Below the pieces are notes generated by a model. That model was not told the origin of the DNA. It did no database searches and saw nothing but the letters and a program-made list of their open reading frames with translations. Both the position numbers and the translations under genes were made by a program. DNA of 64,000 nt, from contig CM045758.1 in NCBI GenBank assembly GCA_025200525.1, positions 225,948,667 through 226,012,666 of the forward strand, written 5' to 3'. How positions within the stretch are numbered: the stretch's first letter is position 1; the number at the start of each line of letters is the position of its first letter. The DNA comes from Camellia lanceoleosa (Eukaryota; Streptophyta; Magnoliopsida; Ericales; Theaceae). This document shows, piece by piece, positions 1-11,843 of this stretch.

Positions 1-108
1 CAATGCAGACATAGAACAGCCCAATTTCCTGCAAAAAATTAGATAACCCCTTAGATTTATGCTCGCCTTCACTCAACCCACATGTACTGAACTCCCATCA
101 CTCAAAGG

Positions 109-3100
109 CTATGTGGTCTTCAGAATGGAGTGGGGAAGCCTCCAAGAATTTAGGAACCAACTATCACTTGAATGTCTTTGAATATTAGTCATAGACATCA
201 TACGAAATCTAATCATATCTACAATGCATTTAATAACAACCTCCTCAGGAATCATCTCTTTTATGAAAATTCTATTATTTCTTGCAATCCACAGTTGATA
301 TACGATGCAAGTGAAGGCCAGGTTGACAATAATAGCTCTAATATTTTTACCTTTAGCAGATAGAGCCACAAGCTGAGTAATACCAGGCCATTGAAGAACA
401 GGCCAAGAGACATTCAACTTAGATTGAATACAAGTCCAAATTTTAGAAGAAAAAAGGCAATCAAAAAACAGATAATTGTGATTTTCACAAGAGTCCTTGC
501 AAAATACACATTCAGCATATTGAGAAATGCCAAATAATCTCAGTTTATTCCCAGTATTCAATCTACCAAGGATTGCCATCCAAGTTACAAAACTAGCCTT
601 GAGGATATTATGAGGGCCCCAGTGAATGGCAGCCCATGGCATTCTATCCCCAGACTTTCTCAAATAATTCCAAGTAAAAATGATAGAAAATTTTCCATTA
701 GAGGAGGGAAGCCATCTGAAAGAATCTGGGCCATTATTTGGATGGAGAGTAGAAGGAGTGCTCTCAATCAATTCCTTCAAAGCCCAAGAGGAAGCAGTAG
801 GCCATTTCCAACAAGTATTATCAACAATATCTTTGACCTTAGACTCCATGCCAAGGGTAGAGTCATCAATAATATGGTCCCCAAAGTTAGCCCACAGAGA
901 CCCAAGGAGACGCCAGTTATCAAACCACAAGAAAATCATTTCCCCATTCCCAACACAGTGCTTAATCAAAGGGTAAATAATAGGTCTAAGGGACAGAATC
1001 TTCGTCCAAACCCAAGAAGGAGCACTAGGCATTTTAACCCTCCAAAAGCTCTTACCTTTAAGTAAGTAAGATTTGACCCATTGACACCACATTGATTGTT
1101 CACCCCTAGAAAAGAGAAACCAAATGTGCTTGGCAATGGTAGCTTTATTCCAAATTTCTAAAGATTTAAACCCCAAACCCCCTCATTTTTAGGGTAACAG
1201 ATATTCTCCCAAGAAACTTTAGCCTCATGGGTTTTAAGCTCACAGCCAGACCAAAAGAAAGACCTAAAAAGGGATTCAATGGCTTTAATAATCTTCTTGG
1301 GAAGAATGAATAAAGATGACTAGTATACCTGTATGGAAAACAGGACGAACTGTATTAATTGAGCTCTACCAGTATAGGAGAGACATTTGTTGGTCCAACT
1401 CTTAATTCTCTTAGTGATTCTCTCAACAAGCTGATTACAGTCACTAGCTTTCAACCTAGTGGAATTCAACGAGACCGCCAAATATCTAATAGGAAGGAAT
1501 TCCTCCTTAAAGTTAACAATTTGAGAAATCTCATCCTTAAGCTTTTTCTCACAACTAGAAAAGAAAATGTGGCTTTTACTTGGGCTAGGAGACGGCCTAG
1601 ATAGAGACTGGAATTCATTAAGGCCCTCCGTAATAGCCCCAACAGTGAAGGTATCACCTCTACAAAAGATCATCAGGTCATCTGCAAAACAAAGATTGAC
1701 AGGTCATCTGCAAAACAAAGATTGACAATCTTTGTCTTCTCACATCTCTAGTGGAATTTAAAGTTTGGGTGAGCAGATTTGGCAGCCAAAATCTCCATAA
1801 TAAGCACAAAAAGGTAGGGAGACATGGGGTCACCTTGCTTGAGCCCTCTAGCCCCTTTAAAGTACCCATGAAGGCTCTCATTGATACAAATAGAAAATTA
1901 TGGGCTAGTCATACAAGCCTTAACCGATTGGATAAGATTGGGGGGAAACCCCATAGCTCTCAGAACATCAAGAACAAAATCCCATCTCACATTATCACAA
2001 GCTTTCATGATATCCATTTTCATAGTACACCTAGGAGTGGGTGAACTCTTGTGATAACCTCTCATAATCTCTTGTGACAAGAAGATATTGTCGGAGATCC
2101 TCCTACCATGGACAAAAGCTGACTGCACAGGGTCGACCAGGGTAGGCAAAACAACTTTGATTCTATTGGCAATAATCTTGGAAATACACATATACAATGT
2201 ATTGCAGCAAGAAATAGGCCTATACTCACCAACTCTCTCAACATTTGGAATCTTGGGAATAAGAGCAATAGTGGTGTTATTAATCTCTTAGAGGAGCTCT
2301 CCAGATTTGAAAAAAGATTTAATAGCAGCAGCCACCTCCTGACCCACAACCCCCTAGGATTTTTTGAAAAACCCTGAAGAATAACCATCAGGGCCAGGAG
2401 CTTTATTAGCTTTTGACGACCAGAAAGCATCATGGATTTCCTTATCAGTAACATCTCTAGCAAGGTCATTAAATTGGTTAGAGGTAACCCTTTGAGAAAC
2501 AAGATCATTAATTCTCTCATAGCTATTGTAGCAGTCAGAAAAGGGTTTGCCAAAGAGATTAGTAAAAGAGTCAACAAAGGTATTGTACACATCCTCACTT
2601 TTGTTAACCCTGTTGCTATTACAAAGCACCACACTGCTAATTCTCCCCTTATTAATATTACCCTTAATGGCCCTAAAAAAGAATTTAGAATTTCTATCAC
2701 CCAACCCAAGCCATTGGATTCTAGACTTCTGATGGGCCAAACTCTCCTCCACTTTGCAAAGATCCACATACCTAGCATAAGCAATTCTCTCCTCTTCTTG
2801 AAGACCAAAGTTTAAAGGATCCTTATCCAATTTGATTTGAGAGCTCTCCAAGTGAGATTTAGCATGAATAACTCTAGTGGATATCTTGCTAAACTCTTTT
2901 TTATTGAGACCTCTCAAGATAGGTTTCAACATTTTAAGTTACTGACAAACCCTAAACGTAGGGGATCCCTTAAAATATTTACACCAAACCCCGTTAACAA
3001 TAGGGAGAAAATCCTTATGATCTGTCCATAAATCAAAAAATTTGAAGGGTTTTTTGGAACTGGGTAAATTAGGGTCAAGATTCACAAGAGTTGGGGAGTG

Positions 3101-3788
3101 ATCAGGCATTCCAGAGGGCAAGAAGGTAGTAAAAGAATTAGGATGAGCCTCAAGCCACTTCTCATTGACCAAAACTCGATCTAGCTTTGAAGAAATAAAA
3201 TCACACTCACATCTTTTATTGGACCAAGTGAACTGACAGCCCTTAAAAGACAAGTCCTCCAAATCAGAATCTAAAATTCTAGTATTAAAAAAATCTTTAG
3301 AACTATCCCAAATAGAACTGCCCCCTAATTTTTCATGAGAGAATCTGACAGCATTAAAATCACCAAAGCATATAATAGGAAAACTAGAATAAAGTCTAGC
3401 AAAAGAAACAAGCTCATCAAGAAATGGGACTCTTAAAGCATGTTTGTTTTCAGTATAAACAAAAATAGCAAAAAAACTAATATCCCCATCAAGCACAGTT
3501 ATCTTGCAAAAAATAAATTGGTTGGACATTTTAATGCAGAGGACTTTACAAAAGTTGGGATCCTAGTAGATCTATATCCTGGCACTCAAGTCTGGTTGTG
3601 AGTTCAACAAAAGATTCCAATTTTTAAAACAACTTTCAAAAATTCTACCTTCATTTGTAGATTTTATCTTTGTCTCCAAAATAATCATGATTTTAATGTC
3701 CTTCTTTATGCACAAAATCAAGAACCTCTTTATGTTTAGAAGGATCGTTGAACCCTCTAACATTCCAAGATGCCAGTTTTAAAGACAT
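109..3788 (-). pseudogene. LINE ORF2: endonuclease-reverse transcriptase polyprotein, degraded
   Basis: ORF2 starts at the ATG at 3788 with the typical LINE endonuclease opening (MSLKLASWNVRGFN). An endonuclease stretch follows to about 2940, with CFGDFNAV and a DFISSKLDRVLVN segment. The reverse transcriptase runs from about 2700 to 1320 and includes APGPDGY, YRPISCCN, QSAFVHGR and [15 protein letters not shown]-terminal zf-RVT region lies at about 700-250, ending near 109. It would be about 1,220 codons if intact, normal for plant L1 elements. Stops, frameshifts and a 26-base duplication over the FADD catalytic motif (1675-1726) break it. It is inferred to be dead; any mobilisation would need enzymes from elsewhere. 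Confidence 0.88.
1675..1726 (-). repeat. 26-bp perfect tandem duplication over the LINE RT catalytic FADD motif
   Basis: Two identical 26-base units lie head to tail at 1675-1700 and 1701-1726. On the minus strand each encodes the LCFADDL core of the reverse transcriptase. Since 26 is not a multiple of three, the second copy shifts the frame inside the active site. Confidence 0.95.
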
Positions 3789-3826
3789 GAGTAAACAACA
3801 ACTACACAACCAGAACCAAAAGGTGC

Positions 3827-4877
3827 TTACCTCTTATTCTTCTGGCTACCAGATTTGCCAGAAGATTTATTCTTTGTGGAACTCCCAGTTGCATTGGTTC
3901 TTTCCATAGAGCTAAAGGGCACTACGGTTGATAGTTCCCCTAATATCGCAACTTTTTCCACTCCTTGAAAGATCTCTCCAGCTCAAGGGTGGCTAAGTTT
4001 CGCAATGTCCAGTGCAGCAGAAAGGACAATCTCCACTTGAGCTGTAGCCTTAGTAGAAAAGTCTTCAGCAGTCACAGTCCTCATTTCAGTACCTCCTTCA
4101 GCAGATGAACTGGATATTTCAACTGGTAATACAGGGTTAATTGCAAGATGGGGTTCACCAACCTTCCTCTTACCCTTATCCTTTATTGTAGTCCAGCCAT
4201 CTTCCTTGCTAGGGTTGTCTGCAGTACTTACTTGAGTTTCAAACAGTTTGACACTCGGGCAGATAGGCAGATTTTGGTTTCATGTCCAAAGACACAACAA
4301 TGGGAGCACATAGTCAGAACACCTTGATATTCCATTCTAATTTCAACAGATTCTCACTAGTTATAAAAAAAACTCTCAGGAAAAGAAGACTCAGCTTGTA
4401 TATTCACACAAACTCTAGCAAAAGAAATTCTCTCCCCTGAAGAAGTTAATTGATCCATGATAAGGAAACTCCCACAGCACTCGCAATTCTACTCAGGCCC
4501 TCTCCAGTTCAATATTCCATCGGCACATTGTAAAACTTCACCCATACAGGAATGGTCTTCTTATCTTCTTTAGATAATTTCATCATCTGATGCCATAACT
4601 TAAGAATAAGCAAGAAACACCCAATATACCAAGGACCTCCATCCAGAACATTTCTACAGCAATCTTGATTCTCAAAAATGAAGAAAGCAAAACCATTATC
4701 ATTCATTTGAACCTCCAGAAGCCCCTTGTTTTTCCACATATTAAAAGCACTATTCTTGATAAGGGTATACGAAAGTCATTTATCTATAAAGTACCCTACC
4801 AAACTTGACTCTCATTTAGCGAGTGGAGAGACAGAGGGCATTTCAACAATGATTTTATCTTGAGATAGTTTAGGAGG
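3827..4877 (-). pseudogene. LINE ORF1, C-terminal part (DUF4283 and CCHC zinc knuckle)
   Basis: The minus strand encodes a DUF4283-like region, best seen at 4739-4509 with FFIFENQDCCRNVLDGGPW and a downstream VWVKFYNVPMEY. A CCHC zinc knuckle (CSHCCVFGHETKIC) lies at about 4260-4310. A basic Ser/Lys-rich tail ends at the stop at 3827. Plant LINE ORF1 products of this type are RNA-binding chaperone-like proteins. Stops interrupt the frame near 4810 and 4775. The 5' part continues at 12886 on the other side of the inserted LTR element, and the frame joins exactly if one copy of the 5-base target duplication is removed. Confidence 0.85.
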
Positions 4878-5919
4878 TGTAAAAGGAGCTAATTTGAGCC
4901 CACTAAATTAATTAGGCCCAATAGTCCAAGGTTGGTGGGCCCGAATTTATCGCAAGTCCAAGATTCGTGGGCCCGGATTTTATCGCCATCAAACGGGCCA
5001 AATCGCTCTAAGCCTCGAAAGGGTTTGGATCCACGAACTTAGAGACTTATTCGGACTCGGACTCAAAAGGGTTCAGATCCACAAACCTAGAGATTCGAAG
5101 TACTTGGCTTCGAACGGATTCAGACGCAATCTAGAAGCCGCTCCATTAATGAGTCCCAGAACACTTGCAGACTCGGAGCTTTTCGGGATCTACGTACCAG
5201 AACCATGGGCGTAATGGAGTCCGAACAAAGGACCCGATCCCGAGGACGGTGAGTGGAGACAAATTCACTCTTCGGTTAAACTAGCTTATACCCGGGTCGA
5301 GGCGGCACGATCTAGGGGGTCCTTGAGACTCGGCAATAGTTGCGGCAGGGAGTTCTCTCAAACTACCCCTGACCCTTATGCAGCAGGACGTCCTCTGGGA
5401 CTACCTTTGACCCTTTGGGATGATTGGGGATCATTGGTTAGGTGTGGCTAAGAAGAAGGGTTCGCCGACAGGTTGATCTCTTCTTCGGGGTTTTTCTCAT
5501 CCTCGGAAAAGTCACATCCTAGGACAAGGTGGTTAGAGAGAATATTTCCCATGTGCCTTGCACATGGGCTCCATCCTATATCATGAGGTGCCTATAAATA
5601 GCACCCACCCATAGCTTTACAAGGGATGGATTTTGAAGATATGACTTTTAGGAAAGAACTAATATCCCATCTCCATTATCAACCTTGAGAGTAAAAGTGG
5701 GAAATCCATGGGAGAGCCTTGCCATTATTCTCTCTCTAGCTACTTTGCCTTCTTTTTCACCCAATCTTTTATCTCCATCATCTCCTTTCTTTTGTGTTCT
5801 TAGTTGAGATTATTGAAAAATCTAAGCCTCTCATCATCTTTTAGAGAATTAGAATTTTTCTTCAAGGATCTTCGAAGATTTTCGAATTTTCCAACGACGT
5901 TCTTGAACCCTTTCATACA
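4878..5919 (+). repeat. 5' LTR of the gag-only element
   Basis: The LTR opens TGTAAAAGGAGC and closes CATACA. A TATA box (TATAAATA) sits at 5593-5600, so the transcript should start near 5625. It is colinear and equal in length with the copy at 11844-12885. Confidence 0.92.
5593..5600 (+). promoter_or_regulatory. TATA box in the 5' LTR
   Basis: TATAAATA within GCCTATAAATAGCACCC. It is preserved in the 3' LTR at 12559-12566, which supports a real retrotransposon promoter. Confidence 0.7.
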
Positions 5920-5920
5920 T

Positions 5921-5939
5921 TTGGCGACTCTGCTGGGGA
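5921..5939 (+). promoter_or_regulatory. primer-binding site of the gag-only element
   Basis: TTGGCGACTCTGCTGGGGA begins one base after the LTR end. It has the TGGCGNC...GGGGA form of tRNA-primed sites in Tat/Ogre/Athila-type gypsy elements. The exact tRNA is not assigned here. Confidence 0.75.
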
Positions 5940-5952
5940 GGCGGATTGGTTA

Positions 5953-7742
5953 ATGGTCTCAACAAGATCTGGAATCTACACAACTCCGGTGAAGATGGAG
6001 AGAGAAGAAGTTCATCAACAAGGCTTTTCTAATGGTGGTGATGAAAGGACTGAAGTTCAAGACTCACCTCTCATCCTAGAAGCCATTCAAGGACTCCAAT
6101 ACACTCAACAAGAGATTTTCACGACCCTTCAAAATCTCACCCACACCATGTTGGTGATGGGTTCGAATTTCGCACCATCAGCAACAAATGGAGGTCAAAT
6201 CGGCGCCAACAAGCATCAACAACTTCATGGTAATGTTGGGAATAGTCAAAACCATCAAGATCCACTCCAAATTCTCCCTGAAGTTGTACAAAATGGCGTG
6301 CAAAATCAAGTGCTAGGAGAAACAAGTCATGACCAACCTGCGGTCTATGGAGCGCAAAATCACACACCTGGAGGATCGAGCCATGGTCCAGCAGTGGTTG
6401 AAGGAGTTTCTGGCGTAATGAATGGTGTTCCAGCGGCTGCGGAAGTTCAATGAAGGCCTACAGAAATTCCTCTACAAAATGGTGCTCCATCCATGCCTAA
6501 TTTTGTTCCACCGATTGTAAATTCTACTCATGTACCGAGTGGGTCTCCTTTGGCTCCGACGCCAAGTCTGCAAGTCCAAGCCAGTATAGCCGCAGCGTGC
6601 AATGAATTTCATGGGACCCAATGCAACGTCCCATCACCAAATGGCATGTCCATAGGTGTCGATGGCCAATATCGTCATATGTCTTCATTAATGATGAATT
6701 CTTAACACCAGAGTGGCCAAGTTGCTCCTAGTTCAGTCTTGGGGTCCATAAGCCAAGTTTCGAGAATGCCACCATCAAACTTTCTCCCTCAACAGTTTCT
6801 CACTCTCGTCGATGTGCAAGCCATGTTCGATTTCGAACGGGGCAAGAGGACTTTACCCTCTTTGCCTGATCCAGATGTCAAGCCGCCTTACCTTATCGAG
6901 ATGTTGAGTTATCCATACCCGGAGAGGTACACGGTGCCAAAGTTCATCAAATTCGATGGCAAGCAAGGAAATGCTCGAGAACATGTTGTGTGGTTCATCG
7001 AGACTTTAAGGATTCATGGTTCAAATCATGTCCTCCGACTGAGAGAATTCTCCAAGTCCCTCACCGACCGAGCATATAGTTGGTATGTTAACTTAACTCC
7101 AAACTCTGTTCGAAGTTGGGAGGAGATGGTCAACAAATTTCACGCCAAATTCTTTCAAGCGGCTAAGAAGGTAACTACACTCACCCTATGTAAGGAAAAA
7201 CAATGAGAGGGTGAAGATATTCTCGAATATGTGAAGAGGTTCTAAGACAAAGTCGTGGACTGTCATGAGGTTGTGGAGGAAAGCTACTTGGTTCAAATCT
7301 ATGTTGAAGGGGCATTGAATGGGTACAAGATGCTTCTTGTTAATCACAAGTTACCCACCTTCTCGGCACTAATTGAAGCATCTCAGAACATCAACACACC
7401 TCAGTCTTAGGAGATCGGGTTCGAGACTAGTTATAAACCAGCTTCAAGTCATCCCGAGGACCTTCTGTTATTGCGGCTTCCGAGTCTTCTACACGAAAGT
7501 CGCAGGGAGAGGAATTCAGAGGTCAGAAGAGGAAAAACTGTGAAGATGACACTCCTTTTCCATGTAGTGTTAAGGAGGTGAAGGCCTTAGTTTAAGAATG
7601 GGTGGCAGATGGAGAACTGAAGTTACCTCGTATCGAAGAGCTTTTGCCGATGAAGGACCGCGAGGGTCCTAATTATTGTGTTTTCCACCAATCACTAGGA
7701 CATCCTATAGAAAAGTGTTGGACACTTAAGAAGATCTTTTGA
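5953..7742 (+). pseudogene. Gag polyprotein of the non-autonomous LTR element, broken by stops
   Basis: A single frame runs from ATG 5953 (MVSTRSGIYTTPVKMEREEV) to about 7455 and then shifts by one base. The central part (about 6880-7400) is a retrotransposon gag domain, with FDGKQGNAREHVVWFIETL, LREFSKSLTDRAYSWYVNL and SWEEMVNKFHAKFF. The C-terminal part carries a CX2HX4HX4C zinc finger (CVFHQSLGHPIEKC) at about 7677-7718, as in Tat/Athila-type Gag. Gag would form the virus-like particle. Stops lie at 6451, 6703, 7204, 7243 and 7408, with another near 7595. Each fits a single C-to-T change of CGA, CAA or CAG. No pol follows, so this was always a gag-only element or lost pol long ago. Confidence 0.85.
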
Positions 7743-8110
7743 AAAAAAAGTCGAAGCAGATAAGCTAGAGTTCAAAGAATAAGGGCCCAGGATATCTTAG
7801 AATACGTGGCTATGATGGTGTATGACGGCCACAGCCTAAGCAGCTGGTGAAAGCTTTCCAAATGACCTTGCAACTCTAGGGGCAAATGTCAACATTCCGT
7901 AGAAGAAGTCTATCTATGACATTTACAATTTGTATTTATTGCATTGTCCAAGAATTTTCTATCTATCTTTCTTATGTTATGAAGAAAGTTATTTCCTCCA
8001 TATTATGTATCTCCATTAGAAGTTATTTTCTCTACATTGTATATCTTTATTGTGTTATGTTGCTTGAAACAGTTTTCAATTTTTGTTACCTCTCGAAGAA
8101 GAAAGAGGAA
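7743..8110. other. non-coding segment between gag and the tandem repeat
   Basis: About 370 bases rich in T and A with only short spurious frames. This is where protease and reverse transcriptase would begin in an autonomous gypsy element. I see neither a DTG/DSG motif nor a YVDD-type motif. Confidence 0.6.
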
Positions 8111-9700
8111 TAGTAGACTCGGTTACCAACCTGAAGGGACTTTTCTTGACGCAGTAGAAATGTACTCCCACTCAGAGAGGGACAACCTTTGCTTTTATTA
8201 GTTGCCAAAATAGTGTGTGCTCCCACTCGGACCTCCAAAGAACAGCCATTGCTTCCTTTAATGCAAGCTTTGAGGGTCTTTCTTGCTAAAGTAGAGTGTT
8301 GCACCCACTTGGACCTCCGAAGAACAACCATTGCTTCCATCAATGCAAGCTTTGAGGGTCTTTCTTGTTGAAGTAGAGTGTGTGCTCCTACTCATACTTC
8401 CGAAGAATAGCCCTTACTTCTATCAATGTAAGCTTCGAGGGTCTTTCTTGTTGAAGCAGAGTGTGTGTTCCCACTCGGACTTCCGAAGAATAGCCCTTGC
8501 TTCCATCAATGCAAGCTTCGAAGATCTTTCTTGTTGAAGTAGAGTGTGTGCTCCCATTCAGACTTTCGAAGAACAGATCTCGCTTCCGTCAGTGCGAGCT
8601 TCGAGGGATAGCATTTGCTTTCATTGATTGCCGAAGAAATAAGTGTACATCCACTTGGATTTTCGAGAAACAACTTTTTCTCTGCTCGGATTTCTAGGGA
8701 ACAATCTTTACTTCCATTAGTACAGGCTTGATAGATTCGGTTGCCAACCAGGAGGGATCTTTCTTGCGGTTACCAGCCAGAAGGGATCTTTTTTTTTTGC
8801 CAAAGAAAAGAGTGTGCTTTCACCCGGACTTCCGAGAGACAGCCCTTGCTTCCATTTGGACTTCTAAAGAACAAACCTTGTTTCCATCAGTGCGAGCTTT
8901 GAGGATCTCTCTTGTTGAAGTAGAGTGTGTGCTCCCACTCAGACTTTCGAAGAGCGAATCTCATTTCCATCAGTGTAAGTTTTGAGGATCTTACTTATTG
9001 AAGTAGAGTGTGTGCTCTCACTCAGACTTTCGAAGAACAAACCTCGCTTCCATTAGTGCGAGCCTCAAGGATCTTTCTTGCTGAAGTAGAGTGTGTTCTC
9101 CTACTCAGACTTTCGAAGAACAGCCCTCGAGACTCGGTGGCCTATCAGAAGGGATCTTCTTGCCAAAGTAGGGTGTGTGCTACTATTCAAACTCCTGAGG
9201 GACAACCTTGCTTCCATTTGGACTTCCAAGGGACAACTTTTGCTCTCATTAGTGCGGGTTCGAAGACCAGCCCTTGATTTCATCAATACGAGCTCCGAGG
9301 ATCTTTTTTTCCAACGTAGAGTAGACTTTTACTCGAAGTCCCGAGGGATAGCCTTTGCTTCCATTAGCTGCCGAAGTAGAAGTGCGTATCCACTCGGACT
9401 TTTGAGGGACAACCTTGCTCGGACTTCTGAGGGAGAGCCTTGTTTCCGCTCAAACTTCTGAGGGACAGCCTTGCTTCTGTTCGGACTTCTGAGAGACAAT
9501 ATTTACTTCTATTGGTGCAAGCTTGGTAGACTCAGTTGCCTTCCAAAGGGATCTTTCTTGCCGAAGTAGGGTGTATGCTACTTTCGGACTCCTAACGGAC
9601 AGTTTTGCTCTCATTCAGACTTCCGAAGGACAGCCCTTGCTCTCATTAGTGAAGATTCTGAAGGCCTCGGGGTCGTGGATTTCGCACAAAAATTTATTTG
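8110..9700 (+). repeat. 83-bp tandem minisatellite replacing pol
   Basis: A degenerate tandem array. The marker GTAGAGTGTGTGCTCC recurs at about 8291, 8373, 8456 and 8539, giving a period of 82-83 bases, and then irregularly to about 9600. Each unit carries CCCACTCGGACTTCCGAAGAACAG-like and CTTCCATCAGTGCGAGCTTCGAGG-like blocks. Larger variants add a GGTTGCCAACCAGAAGGGATC block. The open frames across it have no recognisable domain and are read-through of the repeat. Confidence 0.85.
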
Positions 9701-11610
9701 CCTGAAATAGTAAAACCGACAAATGAGGTGAGCAATATCAATTTCATATCCTGATTCAGGCATTATCGGAATGGGGCAACTTCAACAAATAATAATGATC
9801 TATTTAAGCTACAACAATTTTATTACTCCGAGCAAGTTCTTGAAAATGCAACAATCAAGGTTTTGTCACTCCGGGCCAGTTCCTCTCAAGCTGACGTAAA
9901 GCTACAATGATTAAACAAATTTCGGCATCAACATTTTATTTCCTCTGAGTGTCCACAAAATCCGTACACATCAATATATGGTCTTATTCTCTATTACATT
10001 AGTTTATTCTTCCAAGCAAAACATTCACCGAATATGGGTATCGGGAATTCATTCTTCAAGTATATAAAGCTCAATATCAGGTTTCACTATTCTCGGAGCC
10101 ACAGCAATCAATTATCTGACAAAAAGATTTATATACAATATGAGAGACTTATTTCCTCGGATTTCTTTTGCAACAACATTTATTTACTCTACAAATTTCA
10201 AGACGAGCAAGTCTAACAAAATTTTCAGTAGCAACACCAATCCCTCATTTGCCACATTAATACTATATCTATGTCAAATTTATGAACACAAGCATCAAAG
10301 TTCTATTCAAGTCAGGATCATCAATAGAAGCTCAAATCTCATGCAAAAGTTTCAAAATAGAAATTCTCAAAACAAGTCATAGATACTAAATCAAGATTTA
10401 ACAAAGCACTATTTATCTCAAATCAGAATTACGAGTTTTCGAATAACCCGAATCCCAACGAAGTTCAGAAATGGGCTTTGAACAAAAGTTTGTCTACAGA
10501 TCCGGAGCATTGAAGGGTTGAATCGGCACAAATCAAAATCAGCAAGAGAGAGTTGGGTGAAAAGCAGCACCAGTGAGCATTGGTGTGGTCTGAGGTCAGC
10601 GTGGATATCCTACGACTGAGTTGAAATCGGCAAAATAATGCAAACCAAGAGGCGCACGAAGGTGTGAGCCGAACTGTAGCACAGCAGTGGCTAGAACAAG
10701 TCAACAGCACAGTGTACTGACTGTCGTGAGCGAGTGCGTGTCGCTGAGTTATCGCGTTGTCAACAAGCTCAACAATGACTACACACATCGCGTTGAGTGA
10801 GGCGACATGTGTGGTCAGCCTTGGACCGTCGAGGCCAGAAGCAAATCAGCAGAGAGAGGCCAGAGGTAGGTTGGGTCGGTGACGACGACGGCGCCGGTGC
10901 CGGTGCCTGGAGTTACAGCAGGTGTTGGCATGAACCAGTGGTAGCCGAAGCTGTCGTGAAACCAACGTTAGCCGAAGCTGTGAGCAAGGTGGCGTGAGTC
11001 TTGATAACGCCGAGCGGCTCTGGAGTTGCAAAGAATGGGTCGCGAAAGCAAGCTGCGAGCTTCATTAGAGAAGAAGGAAGTTGGGTTGGCCTCTGTGTTG
11101 TTGAAAAAGGAGAGCACCACAGTTTCCTCTACTATTGTAGAAGCAAAACTTTCTTGAGGATGAAGAAGCTGGGTTTCTCGATATAGAGAGAGAAAGTGTA
11201 TGCCACTGGTTTCAAAGAAAAAAGAAAGAAAGAGGAAGGTTAGTGATTTCAGCGGTGAGGCAAAAAAAAGTTGGTGAAGTTTAGGGTTTTGTGCCCTTTC
11301 TTTAAATAGAAAAAAAAAGAGTGTGATTCCGTGGATATTCCCCAAATGTGCTGCGTGTATATATATTTATATGTAATGAATACACTGGGTTCCCAAACAG
11401 AAGAAGAAAAAAAGGGAGGAAAAAATGTGTGGCCTTATCTCTCCATGATTAAAAAAGTGGGTGCTTTATTTCTTTGTTTATTTATTTTATTTCCTAGGGA
11501 ATCTTTACATGTTTTAGAAGAATTTGGAATAGGCATGCTGTTCAAAAGAATTGAAGACTCAAGTTTGACTTACAAAAAAAAAATTAAATTAATTCAACAA
11601 AAAAAGGGCT

Positions 11611-11641
<31 letters not shown>

Positions 11642-11831
11642 AAAAGAAAAAAGATAAGGTTATTTATTTATTTATTTAATATTACTTGTCAGTTTCATCC
11701 GTAAATTGTGGTGAGTCATCAACTTTATCCATAGGCTCTGCCAAGGCAACATATTTCTAAAGACGTAATGCGAAGCATGACTGACAAGGTGAAACTCTGC
11801 ATGTCCGAGAAAACTATAATTTCTCATACAC
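9701..11831. other. non-coding 3' internal region of the gag-only element
   Basis: AT-rich to about 10450, then a GC-richer stretch at 10460-11180, then A-rich sequence to the 3' LTR. The short frames on both strands look random. The minus strand at 11345-11100 resembles a plant promoter and leader (see the TATA entry). No conserved domain is recognised. Confidence 0.5.
11302..11309 (-). promoter_or_regulatory. possible antisense TATA box near the 3' end of the element
   Basis: On the minus strand CTATTTAAAG is followed by GGGCACAAAACCCTAAAC and a pyrimidine-rich leader, the usual look of a plant core promoter. Some Tat-lineage elements carry an extra antisense ORF at this place. Here no intact ORF follows. 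Confidence 0.3.
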
Positions 11832-11843
11832 GCAAGGGGCAAA
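11832..11843 (+). promoter_or_regulatory. polypurine tract
   Basis: GCAAGGGGCAAA lies directly upstream of the 3' LTR and is the expected plus-strand primer site. Confidence 0.7.

Larger units (their letters stand above)
1..4877 (-). mobile_element. L1-type LINE retrotransposon, 3' part
   Basis: This is the 3' four-fifths of a plant L1-like non-LTR retrotransposon read on the minus strand. In element order it holds the rest of ORF1 (DUF4283, CCHC knuckle), a 38-base gap, then ORF2 (AP endonuclease, reverse transcriptase, zf-RVT). An LTR element inserted at 4878 splits it from its 5' part at 12886 onward. The reading frame of ORF1 resumes across that insertion, which shows the two parts are one element. 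No poly(A) tail is seen before base 1, so the 3' end lies outside the window. Many stops and frameshifts make it inactive. Confidence 0.9.

Noticed and set aside
8189..9461. Series of 60-120 codon frames in the gag-only element
   Set aside because: All lie in the 83-bp tandem repeat and repeat the same words; no domain and no conserved start.
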